Assembly: GCA_039714795.1 (NCBI GenBank)
Contig: JBDLIP010000003.1
Span: forward strand, 1 to 37,677
Direction of reading: 5' to 3'
Source: Pseudomonadota bacterium
GTDB taxonomy: Bacteria > Pseudomonadota > Alphaproteobacteria > JAGOMX01
DNA length: 37,677 nucleotides
Shown here: one piece after another, positions 31,664 to 37,677 of the stretch
Numbering within the stretch: position 1 is the first letter of the stretch
Layout: every line of letters starts with the position of its first letter
The notes under the pieces: generated by a model
Databases searched by the model: none
What the model was told of the DNA's origin: nothing
What the model saw: the letters and a program-made list of their open reading frames with translations, nothing else
Position numbers and translations under genes: made by a program

Positions 31664-33931
31664 ATGACCACTATAAAGACGTACGCACTACTGATTGCAC
31701 TCTTTATTACGAGCTGGAACGGAGCGACCTATGCCTCCGGGGTCATGCAAGCGGCTGAACTGATTGCAAAACCTGTACAAAAGACTGAAGAAGATTTTGA
31801 TATCGCTAAAGCACAAAAGCAATTCTATGACATCAGCTTGAAATTGTCGACCTCAGAGCGTTCGTATGATACCTATGTTGCAGCCGTCACACAGCTCGAA
31901 TCCCTCAAAGTTAAAGCACAAATTTGTTTGGAGGAAGCGCAAATAAGTTTGCTTGAAGTCGATGCCCAATTAGATACGCAGATGGCGCTGCAAAAAGAGT
32001 CAGCTTCAGCCAGCTCTCAATATTTGCGAGAAAAGCGTGAAGCGCTTTTAGAGAGGGCCTCCGATTGCCACCTCTTTATGGTACGCGTCGACGAAGCCAT
32101 TCCGATTTACAAAAAATCGATTCAAGAAATGGGACGATCACAGATGCTTGCCCGCGCAACCCCTGTTTGGGATTTTAGTCTTGATCTAATACAAGAATTG
32201 CGTGATGTGTCTCAACTGGCAGTACAATTCATAAGCGCTCACATAAAACAGCTTGCACCATGGTCAATAGAGCTCATGACTATGTTACTCTTGGCACTCA
32301 CCTTGGGATTTGGTCTTTCTAGAAGATGCGCCAAACTGTTGCCAACTCTCTCCAAGAAAAATCACTTCACATATTCCTTTATGGCCACATTGGGCAAAAG
32401 TCCTCTCTCCTTTGGGATCATTGTCCTGGGTGTTTTTATCGTTGGTTTATCACTGGCTTTAGGGATGCCACCTTATCTCAAAGATGCAGGTGCCGTTCTC
32501 TTACTGCTCGCCCTCTACACTGTATTCTTAAAGATGCTCTTTGTGCCAACTGCAAAGCAACCAGCTTTTGTTCAGGTAGACCCACATTTGGGAAGAGTCC
32601 TGTTTGGAAAAGGTTTGATTCATGCGATTGTCTTAACGTTTGGAGCGATTGGAATCGGCATCGCTGAAGTCACTGAACTTCCCACGCAGGTGCATGACTT
32701 TGTACATATGGTTTGCATGCTGACAATTGTGTTGGCATCAACTTGGTTTGCCGGAGCATTGATACATCTAAAAGCTGTACAAATTCGGCCTCCCCTGGAC
32801 TCTGTGCTTAAGGGATGTCTCATACTGTTAACCCTTACGCTGGTGTTTCTTGAAGTGATCGGGTATCAGATTTTAGCAGTTTATATCCTAAAATCCCTAT
32901 TCGCCTCAGCTGTAACGTTGGTGCTGTTTACGATCGCGTTTTATTTTTTCTCAAACTTGCTGCGCTCACTCCTTGCAGTGAGGTTTTTTACCTCCAAACC
33001 TTTAAAACACTACTTAGGCATTAAAGCCGGTGTGGTATTTTGGGAGGGCATTTTGCTGCTATATCTTTGTTATGCCCTGCTCCTTTACGCTCTGACGTTG
33101 ACCATTTTGCTGTCATGGCAGCTTCCTTATTTTCTCGTGTTTGAGCTTACCAGCGGAGCCATTTACGGTTTTACTTTTGCCGACATCACATTGGTTCCTC
33201 TCAAGCTTGTGATTGCAGTCTTTCTGTTTGCCCTTTTTAACATTGCCGGACGCTTCGTTTCGACCTATGTGTTACATCAAGTGCAAAAAACCCATGAAAT
33301 GCGCACCCAAACAGCATTGGGCTCGATCATTCGCTATATCAGTTTTGTAATTGCCTTATTTTTAGCTCTCTTCATTGTACAAGTTGATCTCAGCGGAATC
33401 GCCCTTATTATAGGCGCCCTTTCGGTGGGCATTGGTTTAGGATTGAGAGATATCGTCAATAATTTTATCTCGGGAGTCATTTTGCTTGTTGAAAAACCAA
33501 TCAAGCAGGGCGATCAGATCACGGTTGAAGACGTGCAAGGATACGTCAAGAAAATCGGGCTTCGCTCGACGTGCATAGCGACAGATGAACAGACTGATAT
33601 CATCGTTCCCAATGCAAATATCATTTCCAACCCAGTGACCAATTTTATGTTTGCCCACAAGTATTGGTGTGTCAAGTGTACAGTTAACGTTGCCCATGGC
33701 AACGATCCAGACAAAATTCAACGAATCCTGCTGGATCTGGCCAAACAACACCCACAAGTGATTCAAAATCCTCCCAACCAACCCAAGGTAAATTTGCTGA
33801 GCCTTGAAGACAAACAAATGAAGTTTGAACTACGCTGCATCATCCGCGATGCGAGCAAAAATCAGGATGTCACCAGTGATTTGAACTTCGCCATTGAAAA
33901 GGCTTTTCGCGAACAAAAAATTCAAGTGTAA
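31664..33931 (+). CDS. Large MscS-family mechanosensitive channel
   Basis: The 755-aa protein starts with a signal peptide (MTTIKTYALLIALFITSWNG). A periplasmic, probably coiled-coil domain spans about 30-180. About 11 transmembrane helices follow from 200 to 590. The MscS pore helix and beta domain come next: IALIIGALSVGIGLGLRDIV near residue 575, then NNFISGVILLVEKPIKQGDQ and the VPNANIISNPVTNF signature. The arrangement resembles MscK/YbdG-type larger channels. It would release solutes under hypo-osmotic shock. The translocase gene follows on the same strand. Confidence 0.9.
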   Translation: MTTIKTYALLIALFITSWNGATYASGVMQAAELIAKPVQKTEEDFDIAKAQKQFYDISLKLSTSERSYDTYVAAVTQLESLKVKAQICLEEAQISLLEVDAQLDTQMALQKESASASSQYLREKREALLERASDCHLFMVRVDEAIPIYKKSIQEMGRSQMLARATPVWDFSLDLIQELRDVSQLAVQFISAHIKQLAPWSIELMTMLLLALTLGFGLSRRCAKLLPTLSKKNHFTYSFMATLGKSPLSFGIIVLGVFIVGLSLALGMPPYLKDAGAVLLLLALYTVFLKMLFVPTAKQPAFVQVDPHLGRVLFGKGLIHAIVLTFGAIGIGIAEVTELPTQVHDFVHMVCMLTIVLASTWFAGALIHLKAVQIRPPLDSVLKGCLILLTLTLVFLEVIGYQILAVYILKSLFASAVTLVLFTIAFYFFSNLLRSLLAVRFFTSKPLKHYLGIKAGVVFWEGILLLYLCYALLLYALTLTILLSWQLPYFLVFELTSGAIYGFTFADITLVPLKLVIAVFLFALFNIAGRFVSTYVLHQVQKTHEMRTQTALGSIIRYISFVIALFLALFIVQVDLSGIALIIGALSVGIGLGLRDIVNNFISGVILLVEKPIKQGDQITVEDVQGYVKKIGLRSTCIATDEQTDIIVPNANIISNPVTNFMFAHKYWCVKCTVNVAHGNDPDKIQRILLDLAKQHPQVIQNPPNQPKVNLLSLEDKQMKFELRCIIRDASKNQDVTSDLNFAIEKAFREQKIQV

Positions 33932-33968
33932 AAGGCGACATCATTCCAAGATTTAAACAGTGCACCTT

Positions 33969-34002
33969 CGAATATCAGGTACCGCCGAATATCAAATACC
34001 GC
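33969..34002 (+). repeat. 17-bp tandem direct repeat upstream of the nucleotide translocase
   Basis: CGAATATCAGGTACCGC is directly followed by CGAATATCAAATACCGC, with two differences. It lies about 165 bp upstream of the translocase start and might be a regulator-binding site or a chance duplication. Confidence 0.7.
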
Positions 34003-34167
34003 TATAACCAAGGCTTGCACGCACTTTTTCCCGCAAAGGCTTGATTTTTAATAAAATTAATATAAAATGCCACATATATTAGTTAGAGTACACCGGAAGC
34101 GTGGTTTTTTTTGAGTGCGGTGTTGCATCAAATTGTCCGATAACCATTAGGAGGTATGAAGATTAAT

Positions 34168-35757
34168 ATGTCGAGTTCATCAACAGCATCAACCACACCG
34201 CAACCCGAGTTTGGTAAGATCCGAGCGGCCTTGTGGCCCATTCATAATGACGAGCTAAAAAAGTTTCTACCCATGGGGCTGATTCTGTTTTGCACCTTGT
34301 TCATCTACACCATGTTGCGAGATACCAAAGACACACTTGTTGTGACCGCAGAAGATGGTGGAGCAGCAATGATCCCGTTCTTAAAACTTGGAGTTACCCT
34401 ACCTGCAGCTGTTTTTTTCGTTGTGCTCTATAGCAAACTTTCTAATGTGCTGAGCCGAGAAAAACTATTCTATTCGGTTGTCACCGGCTTTTTACTGTTC
34501 TTTGGATTGTTTGCGCTTTGGTTTTACCCGAATCGTGCAACCCTACACCCAGATCCAGTATATATTCAAGGGCTAAAGGATGCAGCCCCCAACTTTCAGC
34601 ATTGGTTTTCAGTTGCCGGTTTGTGGTCCTATTCTGCCTTTTACGTACTTTCTGAACTTTGGGGAACCGTGATGATCACTCTATTGTTCTGGCAGTTTGC
34701 CAACGAGGTCACACGCACCATAGAAGCCAAGCGATTTTATGGCTTTTTTGGTTTGATTGCTAACTTCTCCCTGATTGCTTCAGGTTTTACCATCAAGCTC
34801 ATGTCCGACATTCGCAATAGTTACCCTGATGATGTTGATGCCTGGGGTATTTCTATCAACTATATGATGAGTGCTGTTGTGGTGGTTGGAATTGCTATGA
34901 TGGCCATCTACCGATGGATGAATGCCAATGTTTTAACTGACCCGCGCTATTATGATGCTGCCGAAAGCTCTGGCAAAACAAAAAGCAAAAAGCCTAAGCT
35001 ATCAATCATTGAAAGCTTCAAATATGTGTTTAGCTCCAAATATTTGGGCTTCATCGCTATCCTTGTTATTGGCTATGGGTTGTGCATTAACTTGGTTGAA
35101 ATTGTTTGGAAAAGTCAGCTAAAACTACAATATCCCAACTCAAATGATTACAGTGCCTTTATGGGGAAATTCTCTGCCACAACTGGTATTGTAACCATTG
35201 TAATGATTATGATGTTCAAAGGTGTGGTACGCCGTTTTGGTTGGTTTACCGGAGCCATTATCACGCCAGCTATGCTGATCGTTACATCCTTGGCTTTCTT
35301 TGGCTTTGTCATCTTTAGTGAATACACTTCCAGCTGGGCATCAGTGTTTGGTACAACACCACTGATGCTGGCAGTTTTATTTGGCGCAGCGCAAAACATC
35401 TCCAGTAAGGGCACAAAATACGCATTGTTCGACCCAACCACACAGATGTCTTATATACCACTAGACCAAGAACTAAAGGTCAAGGGTAAGGCCGCTGTTG
35501 ATGTTGTAGGATCTCGTCTTGGTAAAGCCGGAGGCGGCCTGGTAGCAGGAGGACTGCTGATGATCACAGCAGCAGCTGACGTGCTAACAGTTGCACCCAT
35601 TTTAGCTGTTTTTGTCACAGCCATGATCCTTCTCTGGATGTATGCCGTAGGGGGCCTCAACAAACTCTACAATGGCTTAATTGCAGCACAAGAAGCGGAC
35701 GACGCCAAGGCACCTACAACAAAGGCTGGAAAAAAGCCAACAAAAGCTGCTGCTTGA
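34168..35757 (+). CDS. tlc: ADP/ATP translocase (Tlc/NTT nucleotide transporter)
   Basis: The 529-aa protein has about 12 membrane helices and belongs to the ATP:ADP antiporter family of Rickettsia, Chlamydia and plastids. LWPIHNDELKKFLPMGLILF and FIYTMLRDTKDTLVVTAEDGG near the N-terminus, and the late GAAQNISSKGTKYALFDPTTQM and VKGKAAVDVVGSRLGKAGG motifs, are characteristic. It imports host ATP in exchange for ADP, or other nucleotides in paralogues. The start at 34168 is preferred because AGGAGG lies 13 nt before it, while the ATG at 34156 is only 1 nt from AGGAGG. The tail is Lys/Ala-rich. Confidence 0.95.
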   Translation: MSSSSTASTTPQPEFGKIRAALWPIHNDELKKFLPMGLILFCTLFIYTMLRDTKDTLVVTAEDGGAAMIPFLKLGVTLPAAVFFVVLYSKLSNVLSREKLFYSVVTGFLLFFGLFALWFYPNRATLHPDPVYIQGLKDAAPNFQHWFSVAGLWSYSAFYVLSELWGTVMITLLFWQFANEVTRTIEAKRFYGFFGLIANFSLIASGFTIKLMSDIRNSYPDDVDAWGISINYMMSAVVVVGIAMMAIYRWMNANVLTDPRYYDAAESSGKTKSKKPKLSIIESFKYVFSSKYLGFIAILVIGYGLCINLVEIVWKSQLKLQYPNSNDYSAFMGKFSATTGIVTIVMIMMFKGVVRRFGWFTGAIITPAMLIVTSLAFFGFVIFSEYTSSWASVFGTTPLMLAVLFGAAQNISSKGTKYALFDPTTQMSYIPLDQELKVKGKAAVDVVGSRLGKAGGGLVAGGLLMITAAADVLTVAPILAVFVTAMILLWMYAVGGLNKLYNGLIAAQEADDAKAPTTKAGKKPTKAAA

Positions 35758-35778
35758 ACTTTTATTTTTTTGGTGGAT

Positions 35779-35815
35779 GTCATCCAACCGAAGCTTTAGC
35801 TTAAAGTTGGATGAC
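35779..35815. repeat. Perfect 10-bp stem-loop after tlc carrying a family C end
   Basis: GTCATCCAAC pairs with GTTGGATGAC across a 17-nt loop that itself contains AAGCTTTAGCTT. There is no T-run after it on either strand, so a classical terminator is not supported. GGATGACGGCC at its right side is the family C motif. Confidence 0.7.
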
Positions 35816-36026
35816 GGCCCCTTCTGTGCGACGCATGCAATCTTCCCAGTTTTGTTGCGTTTGTCCTGAAATTTTTCCTTGAAAAACCTGACACGTTTGC
35901 ATAGGCTGCAAGAGTCCGAATGGCTGACTTCCCGCAAAATCCGCCATAATTAAAATGGCGTTATCGAGGGATAAGCTACAGCTTTTGGGGGAAACTTGAT
36001 TTTTTTAATTTGTAGGAGTCTGGGAA

Positions 36027-37412
36027 ATGGAAAATAAAATCGATCTGATGAAGATGATCAATTTTGCCAATAATCTTGAAGGAGACGAGCAAGAGTTCTA
36101 TGTTTCAACCATGGAATCTTTCGAAAAAACCCTAATGTCGATTGCTTTCGACCCTAGGGGGAACGTAACGGCTGAATACGTTGCAAAACGTTTGCAGAAA
36201 AGCCAAATAGCCCACTTGAATCTGGTGACCTTAGAAGCCTTTATGACAGGGGAATACGTACACCCCAAAAGCAACGAACTTTGGAACGCAATGGATGTTT
36301 TTCTTGAAAGATGTGACGATACTCTAACGGAGTATGAAAAGAAATATTTTGAAGGCCTACGCTTGGCACAAATGAGTATCTACGAGATTATAGACGTTGA
36401 AGACGGTCAATCGCTGACAGTGCGTGATCTGGTTGCAGACGGGAATCCAACTTTTGTTGTGCAAGAATCAGAACCGTCGATATCTTTGCCCAAGTGGAGC
36501 CTGATAGGTACCAAACTGGTTCGCATTGGCGATGAAATCCGTACTCGATCTGCTATCCTACAGTTCGATCGCCAACATGTTGACAGAGCTCTCACGTCGC
36601 TTAAGGCAAGCAAGGCACTACTCGAAAGTGGACTTGGTTCTTTGGATAACAAAACTCTCCAAAAAACTCTCAGAGAAACACAAACCAATTTGGTTACAGC
36701 GGTATGGGTGAATGGTTGTGTTCCTCCACCTAAGTCTAGAACCTACCTTAATAGAGATGGAGAAAAGCTAAAACATTGCAAACATACCTTCCCATTAAAA
36801 GCAACAAAGGCAGCTGTTGCTAAGCGTCTAAATGAAATTGAGGAATTGCAAAATGGCGAGGACGATAAATGGGTCTGGCTTATACCAATGACAAATGAAA
36901 GTACAAAAGAAAACACAAAAAAAGATACACGCCAAGAAAATACCGATGAACAACAATTCGTTCAATTACACGCAGGCATGCAACTCAAGAATGATATGCT
37001 AATTGTAGAAACTCTCTCAGAGCAACGTGCTACCCAAATTGAATTCCTTTTGAAGGAAAACTTAGAGGATATGGTGGGGGAACCAACCCTTGAGCTTCAA
37101 GATATAGATGAAGCACAAACTTCTAAGGATTTTGTCAAACAAAAAGAGCAAAAATTTTCCCCGGAAAATGTCAAGGAATTGAGCGAAATGATCGACGGGT
37201 ATTGCAAAATATGGCTCAGCAATAAAACTCCAAACCTGAATAACCTTTCTCCTAGAGAAGCCGTCAAAACCCCAGAAGGTAGACGAAAAGTGATCTCCCT
37301 TTTGAAAAGTTTAGAAATTTCGTTTAATGAAACCTTCAAACATCAAAAGGATTATACTTATAACTCTGACTGGCTTTTTGAGGATTTGGGAATCAAGGCA
37401 AGTGAACTGTAG
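36027..37412 (+). CDS. Uncharacterised 461-aa protein (P.L...(T/S)PREA-motif type)
   Basis: Function is not recognised. TAGGAG lies 10 nt before the ATG. No signal peptide or membrane helix is seen. Residues about 110-170 (YEIIDVEDGQSLTVRDLVADG, then WSLIGTKLVRIGDEIR) and 230-285 (VPPPKSRTYLNRDGEKL ... EDDKWVWL) resemble a family I remember in which such a beta-rich domain is followed by a C-terminal motif. That motif is at about 403-440 here: WLSNKTPNLNNLSPREAV, TPEGRRKVISLLKSLE. It is often found with SEC-C-like or TPR proteins, but no Cys-rich SEC-C motif occurs here. A polar Lys/Thr/Glu-rich linker sits near 292-312 (ESTKENTKKDTRQENTDEQQ). Confidence 0.7.
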   Translation: MENKIDLMKMINFANNLEGDEQEFYVSTMESFEKTLMSIAFDPRGNVTAEYVAKRLQKSQIAHLNLVTLEAFMTGEYVHPKSNELWNAMDVFLERCDDTLTEYEKKYFEGLRLAQMSIYEIIDVEDGQSLTVRDLVADGNPTFVVQESEPSISLPKWSLIGTKLVRIGDEIRTRSAILQFDRQHVDRALTSLKASKALLESGLGSLDNKTLQKTLRETQTNLVTAVWVNGCVPPPKSRTYLNRDGEKLKHCKHTFPLKATKAAVAKRLNEIEELQNGEDDKWVWLIPMTNESTKENTKKDTRQENTDEQQFVQLHAGMQLKNDMLIVETLSEQRATQIEFLLKENLEDMVGEPTLELQDIDEAQTSKDFVKQKEQKFSPENVKELSEMIDGYCKIWLSNKTPNLNNLSPREAVKTPEGRRKVISLLKSLEISFNETFKHQKDYTYNSDWLFEDLGIKASEL

Positions 37413-37437
37413 CTATATTTACTTGGCATGCACAAAG

Positions 37438-37612
37438 ATGACGGCCCGTGGGCAGAAAGTGCAGTTATCTCTTATCCAAAACTCAGGGTAACTATTTAGT
37501 TCACTTCGATCGTCATCCCGGGCTTGATCCGGGACAGGATCCCATTATTTTTTGCCAATCATAAAAAAGGTATCCTGGATGACGGCCGTGTGAGCTGAAT
37601 GGTTACCACTCA
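37438..37612. repeat. Family C modules with REP-like CCCGGG palindrome at the right edge
   Basis: GATGACGGCCCGTGGG and CTTATCCAAAACTCAGGG form one module at 37438-37490. GGTAACTATTTAGTTCAC with CGTCATCC (about 37489-37526) is an imperfect inverted match to GGATGACGGCC with GAGCTGAATGGTTACC (37577-37608). Between them is TCATCCCGGGCTTGATCCGG, a palindrome of the kind dispersed in many alphaproteobacteria. No gene is seen from 37413 to the end. Confidence 0.7.
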
Positions 37613-37677
37613 GGTTAATTAAAATTTTAATTAAAAAATATCAAGACTTTCTTCTTTTTTTGTTATATAATCCCTCT

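Noticed and set aside
35779-35815. Terminator of the translocase gene
   Set aside because: The stem is perfect, but no T-run follows it on either strand; it is treated as a repeat stem-loop.

Overview
This window looks like the chromosome of an obligately intracellular alphaproteobacterium, most like the Holosporales/Paracaedibacter-type endosymbionts of protists. The reasons are an ADP/ATP translocase (energy parasitism), alphaproteobacterial gene orders (dnaB-alr-radA-cvpA, hfq-hflX, dapF-mtaB-ftsY), an LdtR-type MarR regulator beside dapF, and intergenic spaces filled with dispersed repeats. The genus is inference. I see no tRNA, rRNA or CRISPR array.

Layout. 1-457: degraded 3' end of an IS1634-type transposase and a palindromic element (family B). 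458-2532: an XRE/S24-like regulator and a receiver-domain protein, converging on repeats that contain a 174-bp fold-back element. 2683-7353: a cell-wall-like cassette made of a membrane-anchored MurF-like ligase, a HicAB module, an alpha/beta hydrolase and a divergent D-Ala-D-Ala-ligase homologue. 7554-8075: a small membrane protein. 8185-9453: a secreted repeat protein with its own promoter and terminator. 9909-16950: a compact minus-strand operon dnaB-alr-mlaE-mlaF-radA-cvpA-SDR, mostly joined by start/stop overlaps. 17356-18930: hfq-hflX. 18981-24377: DUF502 protein, trkA, DUF4143 ATPase, an orphan GTA-type large terminase and ubiK. 24789-26637: fabI and a short SSB-like protein. 26796-29815: dapF-mtaB-ftsY. 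29925-35757: LdtR-like regulator, patatin, large MscS-type channel and the nucleotide translocase. 36027-37412: an unassigned 461-aa protein, followed by REP-like repeats.

Themes. Many genes concern the envelope: the MurF-like, Ddl-like, Alr and DapF enzymes, MlaEF, FabI, MscS, and LdtR, whose known role is control of L,D-transpeptidase. At least three dispersed repeat families fill the spacers: (A) variable tracts of a 7-bp unit, AGARGTC; (B) an approximately 120-bp palindromic, MITE-like element with TATACT ends; (C) modules carrying GATGACGGC and TTATCCAAAACTYAGGTT.

The most unusual observations are these. Family A tracts are translated into the C-termini of three unrelated proteins (response regulator, FtsY, UbiK). 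The arms of one shortened family B copy show paired changes that keep the hairpin. A 174-bp element with perfect 16-bp inverted ends and a 12-bp direct duplication is nested inside family A/C sequence. The MurF-like/hydrolase/Ddl-like cassette may be an undescribed ligase pathway.
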